A stretch of 64,000 bases of DNA from Carposina sasakii (taxonomy: Eukaryota; Arthropoda; Insecta; Lepidoptera; Carposinidae). Shown here one piece after another: positions 12,705 through 24,400 of this stretch. The notes below the pieces were generated by a model. That model was not told the DNA's origin, did not search any database, and was given only the letters and a program-made list of their open reading frames with translations. The first letter of the stretch is position 1; each line of letters starts with the position of its first letter. The position numbers were made by a program, and so were the translations under genes. The stretch is from positions 5,464,469 through 5,528,468 of the forward strand of contig CP053162.1 of the NCBI GenBank assembly GCA_014607495.2, given 5' to 3'.

Positions 12705-13100
12705 CAGCTCGATAGTCCACTATCGATGTGTCCGCCATTTTGAACTTTTTAATTAAGGGTCGGATTTCCTTCAATTTCGAAATCCGGGGTTCCTGGTAAT
12801 TCCTAAACACATTTCTGTTGTCAAAAATAGTAAAAGTGGCCGCCATTTTGAACTTTTTAATTAAGAGCCGGATTGGTTCCAAAATAGACGTCTGAGGTTC
12901 CTTGCAGTTCCCAAATACATTTCCGATGTCAAAAATATTAAAAGTGGCCGCCAATTTGAACTTTTTGGTTAAGAGCCGATTGCTTCCAAAATTGATATCT
13001 GAGGTTCCTTACAGTTCCCAAATACGTCATATCCGATGTCGAAAATAATATAAGTGGCCGCCATTTTGAACTTTTTAGCTAAGAGCCGTATTGCTTCCCA
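12705..13100 (-). repeat. Inverted, degenerate part of the 108-bp satellite
   Basis: About four diverged units of the 14-17 kb array lie here in the opposite orientation (GTGGCCGCCATTTTGAAC). Together with the main array they form a large, imperfect head-to-head arrangement around two MITEs. Confidence 0.8.
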
Positions 13101-13102
13101 AT

Positions 13103-13498
13103 TACAGGGTGTAAAAAGACAACAATGTTTTTTTAATACCTCGTATTCTTTGTAAGGTTACGATCATTTTCTTCTATGGAACCAACCCTGGGAAACGACA
13201 AAAAAAAAAGAAAAAATACCGTCATTTTATTGCAATGTATTCGTTTGATGCGCAAAGTACAAATGTACCTACAAAACTGACATTTTAACATTTTGATATG
13301 GTATAATTGAAAAAAATGTTTGTTAACCGATTTCAGATGGATTTATGTAAAAAAATGATAATAATAATGTAACTTTGGACCTCAATATCTTAGAAACCCG
13401 TGGTTTCCCAGGGGTACTTCCATAGAAAAAAATGATCGTGATGTTACAAAGAATACGAGGAATTAAAAGAACAAAGTTGTCTTTTTACATCCAGTATA
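13103..13498. mobile_element. MITE with ~80-bp inverted repeats, TA-flanked (copy 1)
   Basis: The left end reads CAGGGTGTAAAAAGACAAC and the right end is its near reverse complement, next to TA on both sides. A second copy starts at 63774 and runs off the window. Probably Tc1/mariner-type from the TA, but no transposase is present. Confidence 0.75.
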
Positions 13499-13617
13499 AA
13501 TCGAGTTTGAAGGCAATCCGGCTCAGACCTGAAAAGTTCAAAATGGCGCCCACTTTTATTATATTCATTTTAAAATGCCATGAGTAAATCACTCAATCAG
13601 ATATTGTTCAAAAGAAA

Positions 13618-14004
13618 TACAGGGTGTTTTTTTGTGGCCACCTTTAACGAAGGGTAAGTATTCTATACATGAAATAAAGTAAGTTTATGCCAAAAAAAAT
13701 GCTGGGAAAAAAAAAATTTTTTTGAAAAAAAAAATTAAATTCCTTGATCGTGCGAAATTTATAATGTCTAGTGTTTATGTTAGTTTTTTTATAGAAAGAT
13801 ATTAATTATTTTTCGTGAAAAAATCCTGCTACGCGCGTCTATGTGCATTTATGCAGAAAAACGCAGTCTATTTACTCAACTTTGGACCCTAATATTTTGG
13901 AAACCAGACACTTCCCAGGTATGCTTCCATGGAGAAAAATGATCGTGATGATGAGGAGATTCCGTAGTTTTCGGGAACGTTGACGACCAAAAATCACCCT
14001 GTAT
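13618..14004. mobile_element. MITE 'ACAGGGTG...TTTTTTTGT' family (copy 1)
   Basis: Ends ACAGGGTGTTTTTTTGTGGC and AAAAATCACCCTGTAT are short inverted repeats. A second copy in the opposite orientation is at 49924-50312 and shares the body (ACGGAATCTCCTCATCATCA). Confidence 0.75.
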
Positions 14005-14039
14005 ACAGAATCGGTATCTAACTTTCTTTGCAGTTCCCA

Positions 14040-17000
14040 AATACATATCTGTTCCCCTGAAAAAATCCGGCCCTTAACTCAAAAGTTCAAAATGGCGGCC
14101 ACTTTTAATATTTTTGACATCGGAAATGTGTTTGGGAACTGCAAGGAACCTCAGATGTCGATTTTGGAAGCAATCCGGCTCTTAACTAAAAAGTTCAATA
14201 TGGCGGCCACTTTTAATATTTTTGACATCGAAAATGTGTTTGGTAACTGCAAGGAACCTTAGATGTCGATTTTGGAAGCACCGGATTGCTTCCAAAATCG
14301 ACATCTAAGGTTCCCAAATACATCTGTTCCCCTGAAAAAATCCGGCCCTTAACTAAAAAGTTCAAAATGGCGGCCACTTTTAACATTTTTGACATCGGAA
14401 ATGTGTTTGGGATCTGCAAGGAACCTCAGATGTCGATTTTGGAAGCAATCCGGCTCTCAACTAAAAAGTTCAAAATGGCGGCCACTTTAAATATTTTTGA
14501 CATCGGAAATGTGTTTGGGAATTGCAAGGAACCTCAGATGTCGATTTTGGAAGCAATCCGGCTCTTAACTAAAAAGTTCAAAATGGCGGCCACTTTTAAT
14601 ATTTTTGACATCGGAAATGTGTTTGGGAACTGCGAGGAACCTCAGATGTCGATTTTGGAAGCAATACGGCTCTTAACTAAAAAGTTCAATATGGCGGCCA
14701 CTTTTAATATTTTTGACATCGGAAATGTGTTTGGGAACTGCAAGAAACCTCAGATGTCAATTTTGGAAGCAATCCGGCTCTTAACTAAAAAGTTCAAAAT
14801 GGCGGCCACATATTTTTGACATCGAAAATGTGTTTGGTAACTGCAAGGAACCTCAGATGTCGATTTTGGAAGCAATCCGGCTCTTAACTAAAAAGTTCAA
14901 AATGGCGGCCACTTTTAACATTTTTGACATCGGAAATGTGTTTGGGATCTGCAAGGAACCTCAGATGTCGATTTTGGAAGCAATCCGGCTCTCAACTAAA
15001 AAGATCAAAATGGCGGCCACTTTAAATATTTTTGACATCGGAAATGTGTTTGGGAATTGCAAGGAACCTCAGATGTCGATTTTGGAAGCAATCCGGCTCT
15101 TAACTAAAAAGTTCAAAATGGCGGCCACTTTTAATATTTTTGACATCGGAAATGTGTTTGGGAACTGCAAGGAACCTCAGATGTCGATTTTGGAAGCAAT
15201 ACGGCTCTGAACTAAAAAGTTCAAAATGGCGGCCACTTTTAACATTTTTGACATCGAAAATGTGTTTGGTAACTGCAAGGAACCTCAGATGTCGATTTTG
15301 GAAGCAATCCGGCTCTCAACTAAAAAGTTCAAAATGGCGGCCACTTTTAATATTGTTTACATCAGAAATGTGTTCGGGAACTGCAAGGAACCTCAGATGT
15401 CGATTTTGGAAGCACGCCGGCTCTTAAATAAAAAGTTCAAAATGGCGGCCACTTTTAATATTTTTGACATCGGAAATGTGTTTGGGAACTGCAAGGAACC
15501 TCAGACGTCGATTTTGGAAGCAATCCGGCTCTTAACTAAACAGTTAAAAATGGCGGCCACTTTTAATATTTTTGACATCGAAAATGTGTTTGGTAACTGC
15601 AAGAAACCTCAGATGTCGATTTTGGAAGCAATCCGCCTCTTACTAAAAAGTTCAAAATGGCGGCAACTTTAAATATTTTTGACATCGGAAATGTGTTTGG
15701 GAACTGCAAGGAACCTCAGACGTCTATTTTGGAAGCAATCCGGCTCTTAATTAAAAAGTTCAAAATGGCGGCCACTTTTAATATTTTTGACATCGGAAAT
15801 GTGTTTGGGAACTGCGAGGAACCTCAGATGTCGATTTTGGAAGCAATACGGCTCTTAACTAAAAAGTTCAATATGGCGGCCACTTTTAATATTTTTGACA
15901 TCGGAAATGTGTTTGGGATCTGCAAGGAACCTCAGATGTCGATTTTGGAAGCAATCCGGCTCTTAAATAAAAAGTTCAAAATGGCGGCTACTTTTAACAT
16001 TTTTGTCATCGGAAATGTGTTTGGGAACTGCAAGGAACCTCAGATGTCGATTTTGGAAGCAATCCGGCTCTTAACTAAAAAGTTCAAAATGGCGGCCACT
16101 TTTAATATTTTTGACATCGGAAATGTGTTTGGGAACTGCAAGGAACCTCAGATGTCGATTTTGGAAGCAATCCGGCTCTTAACTAAAAAGTTCAAAATGG
16201 CGGCCACATATTTTTGACATCGAAAATGTGTTTGGTAACTGCAAGGAACCTCAGATGTCGATTTTGGAAGCAATCCGGCTCTTAACTAAAAAGTTCAAAA
16301 TGGCGGCCACTTTTAACATTTTTGACATCGAAAATGTGTTTGGTAACTGCAAGGAACCTCAGATGTCGATTTTGGAAGCAATCCGGCTCTCAACTAAAAA
16401 GTTCAAAATGGCGGCCACTTTTAATATTGTTTACATCAGAAATGTGTTCGGGAACTGCAAGGAACCTCAGATGTCGATTTTGGAAGCACGCCGGCTCTTA
16501 AATAAAAAGTTCAAAATGGCGGCCACTTTTAATATTTTTGACATCGGAAATGTGTTTGGGAACTGCAAGGAACCTCAGACGTCGATTTTGGAAGCAATCC
16601 GGCTCTTAACTAAACAGTTAAAAATGGCGGCCACTTTTAATATTTTTGACATCGAAAATGTGTTTGGTAACTGCAAGGAACCTCAGATGTCGATTTTGGA
16701 AGCAATCCGCCTTTTACTAAAAAGTTCAAAATGGCGGCAACTTTAAATATTTTTGACATCGGAAATGTGTTTGGGAACTGCAAGGAACCTCAGACGTCTA
16801 TTTTGGAAGCAATCCGGCTCTTAATTAAAAAGTTCAAAATGGCGGCCACTTTTAATATATTTGACATCGGAAATGTGTTTGGGAACTGCAAGGAATCTCA
16901 GACGTCGATTTTGGAAGCACTCCGGCTCTTAAATAAAAAGTTCAAAATGGCGGCTACTTTTCACATTTTTGTCATCGGAAATGTGTTTGGGAACTGCAAG

Positions 17001-17095
17001 GAACCTCAGATGTCGATTTTGTAAGCAAACGGGCTCTTAGCTAAAAAGTTCAAAATGTCGGCCACTTTTATATTTTTGACATCGGAAATGTCCAC
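14040..17095 (+). repeat. 108-bp tandem satellite array (about 28 units)
   Basis: The repeat unit is 108 bp: AAAAAGTTCAAAATGGCGGC, then TTTTTGACATCGGAAATG, then GATTTTGGAAGCAATCCGGC. Because 108 is 36 codons, the array stays open for long stretches (ORFs of 97-186 codons starting at ATGGCGGCC). Units differ by a few bases, and a longer period of about 1.08 kb is visible: the rare variant ATTGTTTACATCAGAAATG recurs at 15352 and 16430. A short deletion in two units (GCCACATATTTTTGAC, near 14802 and 16200) breaks the frame. I treat it as satellite DNA, not a protein gene. Confidence 0.9.
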
Positions 17096-17099
17096 TACT

Positions 17100-17836
17100 G
17101 AATTTTTAGATGGTTCACTTTTTTTTTTAATATGAGCGCAAGCAAAATTACAGTTTTGAAACGCCGCGCGTGTTCACTCCCTTAGGGATGGTGCGTATTT
17201 ATGCCACCTGGTTTTAAAACCAGGTTTTACTTGGAAATACGTAAACCGTACGGGCCGAAATACACGGAAGACTTTGAAGGTATCGTAGCAGTATCAGCCA
17301 GTATAAGCCTTGCAAGTATCGTAGTGATAGTTTTAATACAAAATTAAACCTTAGGCTATATCTATTAAGGTGTATAATAGCGCTATGTGAAAGAAAATAC
17401 TTTCAAAGTAAAAAAGTATTTATTTTGCCAGCGGGATTATATCGGCAGTCTAATAGATGTGCTGTGCCCGCTTCTGCTGACGACGCAGGAGCTGAACCCG
17501 GTATGGACCTCCAAAAGTGTGCAGGAGTAGGAAATCTCGTGGACGTGCTGTATACTGTGAAACTCTTTTTTGGTACATACATACATAGGTACATACTGTA
17601 ATTAAAACTTCCTACAAGTATGGTACACAAGAGAATGAAGTATTTAAAGTATTTTGCTGTCCATTCGCCATAATGTTCCCTATTACAGTCACAATAAGGA
17701 TTAATAAAATGTAAAATGTTTTTAATTACTGATGAAAAGTTATGCCATCTTTCTTATAGCTATTCATTCTAGAATTCTTCCCGCACCATTTTACAGAACA
17801 CGTTGTCATTTTTTTAACTTTTACGCGTAAAAACAA
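17100..17836. other. Intergenic, no gene recognised
   Basis: Only one notable item: a perfect 18-bp palindrome CCTGGTTTTAAAACCAGG at about 17209-17226. The minus-strand ORF at 17403-17630 has no recognisable domain and was not called. Confidence 0.4.
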
Positions 17837-18573
17837 TACAAAAAACCCCCGACCCAAAAAAAGTACGCTATTATTATGACAAAATGTTTAAAATGCTAAA
17901 CCCTATAAAAAGCAAAAAATAACTTTTAACACTACGTAAGTACCAACTAAAACATGGCATCTACTCGGGACTTTGTGCCACCTTTATGTCGGAGGCATAA
18001 CCGCTAATTTTGAACTGCAAATGGTTATCTTGGCCTGCTGTTGACCGTACGTATGAAATTATTGATTCAATTTTGTCGCGTCGGGGGACCGCTCTAATTT
18101 ATTAGCCTAACGTTAGAAGCACACATTAAGAAGTCCTCAATCCCATTGTTATACAAATATAATTGTAATAGCTTACTTCACTTTAATTCTTAATACCTAC
18201 TTACTTTAAAACATTATATCAGTAATTATAAATATAAATCGTGGGTTCGATTCCCACTCAGGTGAAGAATTTTTCCCATTTTCTTTATTGATAATTTTAA
18301 AATATAATTTTGTTTAGATAGGTGGTTTTTTTATACGAATATTGTGATTAAGTAGGAATCATTTGATTTAGGTAAGTATTTTTGAAGGTAAAAAGCGGTC
18401 CCCCGACGCGACAATCTTTAATCAAAAATTTAATATTATATTTCATAAGTAGATAGTCTACCATGCTTTAGCTTACGTAGTGTTAAAAGTTATTTTTTGC
18501 TTTTTATAGGGTTTAGCATTTTAAACATTTTGTCATAATAATTGCGTACATTTTTTGGGTAGGGGTTTTTTAA
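17837..18573. mobile_element. Fold-back element with nested inverted repeats and a tRNA 3'-half relic
   Basis: Outer arms of about 105 bp (starting AAAAAACCCCCGACCC near 17839, and its inverse ending near 18572). Inner inverted repeats GTCGCGTCGGGGGACCGCT at 18075-18093 and about 18396-18414. Between the inner arms lies GTGGGTTCGATTCCCACTC (about 18240-18258), a perfect tRNA T-arm, probably a SINE relic. Confidence 0.7.
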
Positions 18574-19300
18574 AAATTTTTAATTAATTTTTTTTATTTC
18601 ATGCTTTTTGAAGGAGCTCCTTAATTTTTCATTCTTTCATTTCATTTCTTTTAATTTTCGCCGCGTAAAAAGTTTAGATGGGGTCGCTATATGCGATCTC
18701 GACCAAAGGAAGCTGTTTAACAATCCTCATGACAAACTGGCTCTGGGAGAATTGCAGAGATTAAGAAACAATAAATATGAAACTTTGATCATTCTAGATT
18801 TTCAGCAAAAATATAAATCGGTTTATCCGTTTAATTCCGGCATTCCAGGGTTTCATCCGCCCATCACAACACATCTACAAAAGGTAGAACAGGGTTACGT
18901 CTCCTACCTTCGAGCCCTATCATCAGACCAGCTCAGAGGTTCCAGATTTCCAGCATCAGGTCCTCGTCAATTAGAAACATAAAGAGAACTAGTTAAGACA
19001 AATCCAACGAGCCCAAACTCGATGGGTTTACTAAAAGGCAGTCCAGGGTTACGTCTCCTATCTTCGAGCCCTAACAGCAGACCAGCTCAGCGGTTCCAGA
19101 AGACATTAGTGTTTCAAATGTCAGATCCTGCATATGCTTGCAAGTAAACTGAGCGTGTAACATTCCTATCACACCTAACAAACGACCTGATGACCTGAAC
19201 CGATTTCCACTAAACATAGCTAAGAACACTTTCGACTGATATACCTTTCAAACAAAAAAAAACCGCATTAAAATCGGATCATCCGTTTGGGAGCTACGAT
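18574..19300. repeat. Dispersed repeat with internal duplication
   Basis: The segment GGTTACGTCTCCTA, then TTCGAGCCCTA, then GACCAGCTCAG occurs twice (about 18893 and 19049). The plus-strand ORF at 18608-18982 covers it but has no known domain. It ends in CCGTTTGGGAGCTACGATGC just before the CA run, a common LINE-tail-like sequence. Class uncertain. Confidence 0.45.
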
Positions 19301-19301
19301 G

Positions 19302-19302
<1 letters not shown>

Positions 19303-19350
<48 letters not shown>
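19303..19350. repeat. (CA)n microsatellite
   Basis: About 24 uninterrupted CA dinucleotides. Confidence 0.98.
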
Positions 19351-19355
<5 letters not shown>

Positions 19356-19584
19356 AACTTATAACACCCCGTCGTTTTTGCGTCAGGGGTTAAAAAGTAA
19401 ATTAGAAAATGCAACGAAATCACGCGCACGCAGATGAAATACTTGGTCGGTACTAGTGTAAAGAATTGAAGTTTGCGTTTACACGAGTGCAATTACATAT
19501 ACTCGTGGTGCGCAGCTGCTGCCTTGTATGCGGTATCTTTAATGGGTTTATTATATATCGAAGTAGGTACACAAAACACTAAAT

Positions 19585-20058
19585 AAAGACAATGGCTGTA
19601 TGGGCTTAGTTCCCCTTGCCTTTCCTTCGGGATAAACTAAAAAAAAAGGATTCGGCGGGTAAAGCTGGAAGTGTGCGGGTGCAATTTTCTTGTGTAAATC
19701 AAATTTAATTTGTAAATGGCTTGCATGTGTCCGTAAAGCACTGCCGTAAAGTGATGTTTTCTGGTAGATAAGTTATATTTTGTTTGCTTGGGATGTGAAT
19801 CTAGTGCGTATACATGGTGTTATATGCAGGTAATCCGAGTTACCTTATTCGGAATACGTCCTTCATGGGTCATGTAAGTTGTTTCTGCAATTATTTTTCA
19901 TTTTTACAAATTTTACACTTGTCAAGTTCTTGAGGATTTTCCTGACGTTTCCATTCATCATCATTATCATCCATTATAAATTTAGAATTCATTTTACAAA
20001 AGACAATGGCTGCATGGGCTTAGTTCCCCTTGCCTTGCCTTCGGGATAAACTAAACAA
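19585..20058. repeat. Inverted copy of the ~430-bp dispersed repeat
   Basis: Reverse-orientation copy of the family at 10999-11998, with the CTTCGGGATAAACTAAA border at both ends, suggesting two partial copies in tandem. Confidence 0.7.
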
Positions 20059-20154
20059 AAAAAAACTAACCTAACAAAATTCTCTATTCCCTCCTATTCA
20101 TTTCATTTCTCCAAAAATTATGAATAATTAGGTAATTCCAAGTTACATATATAA

Positions 20155-21384
20155 ATGATTATTAAAATAGCACATGTTGTCACTTTCAGTTTGAGACAGA
20201 CGTTCTCCCTTAACAGTTATAATTACAATGCTTTTGTTAAGGGCATATCCTTCCAAAATATATTGAGGTATAGTAGCACTTCTAAAAGTGATACAAATAT
20301 AAATGCCATCGATATAAATAATTTAACCGATTGGGAAACCATAAATAAGAAGAAAAGAATCAGTAAAGCCATGAAAGCTTACTTAGAGAGGGCTAGAGAA
20401 CACGATGAGTTCATGAAAATGCAGCAACTTGAATACAATATTGGTAAGAGGCATTTAGCAAATATGATGGGAGAAGATCCAGAAACATTTACACAAAAAG
20501 ATGTTGATCGTGCTATTGAATATTTATATCCGAGCGGCATTTATGATCCTGCAGCGCGCCCCCTCATGAAACCACCAGAAGAAGTTTTTCCTGCTAGAAA
20601 AGCTGCAGAATTTGATGAGGCAGGAAGACCTCATCATTTCCTTTTTTACACAGGAAAACCAAATTTGTTTAGACTTCTGTATGATGCAGTTGAAAATATA
20701 CAACAGTTATACAGCTTTGAAGATAAGGTGATCAGAAAGAAAGCTACTCCAGACCCTGATGGTAAACTTGTTTTATCAAACAGCACTTGGCTCAAGAAAG
20801 ATCAATTGGAACAAATCCTTGTAGAACAAATCAATGATCTAGAATATGATAACTTCAAGTTGGTGATGGAAAGACTTGCAAATTTACCTTATTCCTATAA
20901 ATGTAAAGATTTCATAGATAAGTATAGAAAAGCTATGGGCTCACAGAAATTTGCTTTGGAGATTCCTAAACCCAGTTATGATGATACTGGACGTGCTTTT
21001 ATAACTACTTATGAATGTTTAAGAAAGAAAGCCAGAGGGGATGTCACAATTTATTCTCCTGGTACAGGTAAAATTACTGTAAATGGTAAAGATTTGACAT
21101 ACTTTAATGATGTGCAACCAAGAGAACAGGTTTTGTTTCCTTTGATATTTACTGGACTCCAGAATAGTGTAGATGTGGTTTGCAATGTGCAGGGAGGTGG
21201 ACCCTCCGGTCAGTCAGGTGCTATAAGATGGGGCATTGCTTGGGGAATAAGGAGTTTTGTAGATAAGGACATGCTGGAGAGGATGCAAGTGGCAGGACTT
21301 CTTACTCGGGATTCAAGACGTAGGGAGAGAAAGAAACCTGGCCAGCCCGGAGCCAGAAAGAAGAAGACTTGGAAGAGGAGATAA
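20155..21384 (+). CDS. mRpS9: Mitochondrial small-subunit ribosomal protein S9 (uS9m)
   Basis: An intronless 409-residue reading frame. The C-terminal ~130 residues are a bacterial-type S9 domain, with the signature GGGPSGQSGAIRWGIAWGI at about 346-364, then GLLTRDSRRRERKKPG and a basic tail ending KKKTWKRR, which in S9 reaches the decoding centre. The first ~30 residues are basic, hydroxylated and nearly free of acidic residues, as expected of a mitochondrial presequence. The long N-terminal extension is usual for animal mitochondrial S9. The start is the first ATG after an in-frame-poor AT-rich leader. AATAAA motifs follow at about 21396-21415. It converges on the NOL8-type gene, whose stop is 58 bp away on the other strand. 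The bacterial GQA-x-A-I-R-x-GIARAL core is partly altered (GQSGAIRWGIAWGI). Confidence 0.95.
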   Translation: MIIKIAHVVTFSLRQTFSLNSYNYNAFVKGISFQNILRYSSTSKSDTNINAIDINNLTDWETINKKKRISKAMKAYLERAREHDEFMKMQQLEYNIGKRHLANMMGEDPETFTQKDVDRAIEYLYPSGIYDPAARPLMKPPEEVFPARKAAEFDEAGRPHHFLFYTGKPNLFRLLYDAVENIQQLYSFEDKVIRKKATPDPDGKLVLSNSTWLKKDQLEQILVEQINDLEYDNFKLVMERLANLPYSYKCKDFIDKYRKAMGSQKFALEIPKPSYDDTGRAFITTYECLRKKARGDVTIYSPGTGKITVNGKDLTYFNDVQPREQVLFPLIFTGLQNSVDVVCNVQGGGPSGQSGAIRWGIAWGIRSFVDKDMLERMQVAGLLTRDSRRRERKKPGQPGARKKKTWKRR

Positions 21385-21442
21385 AAATGTAGTAAATAAA
21401 AATGTAGATAATAAAATATGTATGTACCCATTTATTATTTTT

Positions 21443-24400
21443 TTATTTATAACATCCACTTTTTTTCCTGTAACTTTTCTTTAGTGATTTCTTTTTGCCA
21501 CCAATTTTCTTTTGGAACATTTTATTTTTTCTTTCCTTATTATAAATTCGTTTCTTCATTAATGATTTCAACTCTCTACGTTCTTTAGAAGGTTCATGTG
21601 TTCTTTCATTAAAGAAAGATAAACCCTCTGGAAACAATTAAATATACATACATAATTAGAAAGCAATTAAATATACATAAATAATAAAATGACACAAAGT
21701 GCCTATAATTTTCATTTTATTGTACCTATAAATCTGTTGTCATCATCAGAAAAGAAAAGATTTTCCCTCCATACAGCTTTAACTTGTTGGCTCTCTGTTA
21801 ATGTGTTTCCTTTAATTTCATTCTTGCTTTCTTCACCCTCAGAGTCAGAAGAATCATATTTGAAAGGGTTCTTTTTACCATGATCAAATGGATTTTTGAC
21901 TTTAGGTTCCTTGGTTGTTGTTAATGGAATGTGACCTGAATCTTGAACTGAAAATGTAAGGTTTACTTGAAGCACTGTGTTCAAGTATTACGTAACGCAA
22001 TTTGGGGGGAGGGGGGTCTCGTAAAACGTTAAGCATCCCCGAGACGGTTAATTGCGATTGACAATGTTTACGTGAATGACGCCAATTGATACGAAAATTG
22101 ACCGTTTACGCATAGCAATTGAAGCCATTGTCAATACGACTACGTTATTGACCGCAAAAGAATGAAAATTTTGAATGAAGGCAATTGACGCGCCGTGTAT
22201 TGACAGACATTGACGGCAATTGACAATCGTTTTGTTATTTATAATCGCGCCACCGAACATGGACACGAACTCGACGTGGCGTTAGCCGCTGGCGCCGATA
22301 TTACAGAACGCGATTTTACATTACTTTTAATATCGCTATATAGAGATTATCCTGTCTTGTGGAAAGTAAAAAACAAAGACTACCTAGACAAAAACAAACG
22401 GTCGACTGCGTTAATAAATATTACAAAATCATTGCGGATTTACATATAAACTAATGTCTCAAATGACTCTTGGTCCATTTGAATGAAATTTATAGTCATC
22501 CGGCTCCGTTTCTTGCAGAGTTCTTTGTAAATGCTCATGAGTGAATCTATATCTTAATTTGTACCATTCCTAGGACCAACGTCTGGTTTTTTCTTTTTTT
22601 TTTAGAAACAGCAAGCGTTATTGCCAATAACGTCTGTGTTTGAAATCATTATCCTCTTTAATTTAAAAATCAACACGACTTTGCCGCGTCCCCATTCAGC
22701 GACAACTGAGTAGTGTTGAGTAGGACATACAAGAGGCACTTCATTTGTCCCGGACATGACGTCAAAATGTAAGAGTGCCTCGAAATTTTAAATTGTACTA
22801 CTTCAATTTTCTTGTCGCGGTCGAGCTTGAACGGTCGAGCGAGGCAGGCAGACAAACGACAAGCACGTCACGTGATCACGTCACGGTCGTCGCGTCTGAC
22901 ATTTTGAGCGAGAGAGAAATATATTGTCTTCCATGCGAGGCGAGGCGCCATGACAAAAGCACGTCGCGTCTGACATTTGAGGCGTCAGGAGGCGCGCATA
23001 TTTCGTACTATAATAACTTCAAATGGTTCAGTCAGTAGGTACGCCTCGCCTCATTTGAAGTGGGACATTGTACTGGCTCAGGACAAAAAAGAGGCTACTC
23101 TTACAAACTCTTTTTCAAGTCGTGTCCTACTCAACACTACAACTGAGGCATGCGCGAATGATGCGCATTGAAAGAAGCTTCAATTGCCAGTCATTTGAAA
23201 CGATCATTCACGTAAAACATTGTCAATCGCAATTGACCGTCTCGGGGATGCTTTACGATGCGTTACAGGGGCGGGTGGGGGTCTTTCTTACAATACGTTA
23301 CGCAACATTGTTTCTCTTTTTAAATAAAAATTTGGGAATTAAAACTCCCAAATTGGCAACCCTTTTCGTTTACGTTTTACGGGAAGCCCTCGATTGTATT
23401 AGTCTGGTCGTCATTATTAATTTGTCCTCGCAAGTTGGCAACCTTCACATTTATATTTCACGGGGAATCCCTAGATTGTGTTGTACGTCATTTAATGTTG
23501 TTTTTGTGTTACAGAACATCTTGCGACTATAGGGTAAAAATGATCACTTGAGTGTTACGTAACGTTTAGAGAGGGGGAGGGGGGGGGGGGTACAGAAAAA
23601 CGTTACGGTGCGTTACAAGGGGGGAGGGGTAGGTCAAAAATTGCGGTACGTAATACTTGAACGCTCCCTGTTTACAAAACCCTGTCCTGCTTGAAATGGC
23701 ATAATAAATTATGCATAACAAATGCATAAAGTTTGGTTCTATTTATTTATTCTGTTACCCAAATTTTATAAGTGTTATAATTAATGTCAATGGAACATCA
23801 AAAAACAGATTACCTTTTACACTGTTGTCTTCTTCATTTCGTCCAAATAAACTCCTCAGACTAAATTCAGCAGGTTGAGTTAGAGCTTCCTTCAAGGTAT
23901 CCGTTATTTTGTAAAACTGTTCCTTTGAAGCTAAAACCTTTTCTTCTTCCACTTTATCACTTTCAGGTTTTTCTTCTTCTTGTTTATTCTTTTGCTTTTT
24001 ATTTTTACTTTTTTTTGTAACTTCTGTATTAGTGCTTACAACAGGGGCTAAAAACTTTACATGTTCTGGTTGTGTAGGATCAAACCTTAACATACCTATT
24101 TTAGACCTAGAATATATAAGTAGTTATTAATGAAACAAAATATTTTATGACAAAAAATAAAAATGTAATTATAAAGAAATATGGACTAGATATAAACATA
24201 ATTTTTTTTTAAAGAAAACCGATTTCCTCCCAAAACTCGAGCTTACTAAAGTAAAATTTTACTAAAGGTCAAATATATATTGCGTTAAGCGGTGTACGAA
24301 GTTTAGAAGGCATAATATTGTCAGATTTATACGAGTATGTCAGCAAATGAAAAAAGGCCACATGACAAAAGAGAGAAATGAGTAGGCTTCGAAACTTTAC

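Larger units (their letters stand above)
21975..23672. mobile_element. Harbinger-like DNA element in a NOL8 intron
   Basis: Outer inverted ends TTCAAGTATTACGTAACG (about 21981) and TACGTAATACTTGAACG (about 23645). Inner inverted blocks GCATCCCCGAGACGG / CCGTCTCGGGGATGC (about 22032 and 23238) indicate a second, nested inverted repeat. G-rich tracts flank the ends (GGGGGGAGGGG). It contains a MADF-domain fragment, the usual second protein of PIF/Harbinger elements, so the assignment is inference from that plus the tips. No DDE transposase seen. Confidence 0.6.

Noticed and set aside
14286..17024. Six long plus-strand ORFs (95-186 codons) with repeated 36-residue units
   Set aside because: They follow from a 108-bp repeat being a multiple of three; frames break at unit indels and no splice, leader or domain signal exists.
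18608..18982. 124-codon plus-strand ORF
   Set aside because: Part of it is repeated nearby and no domain or codon signal is visible; treated as dispersed repeat.
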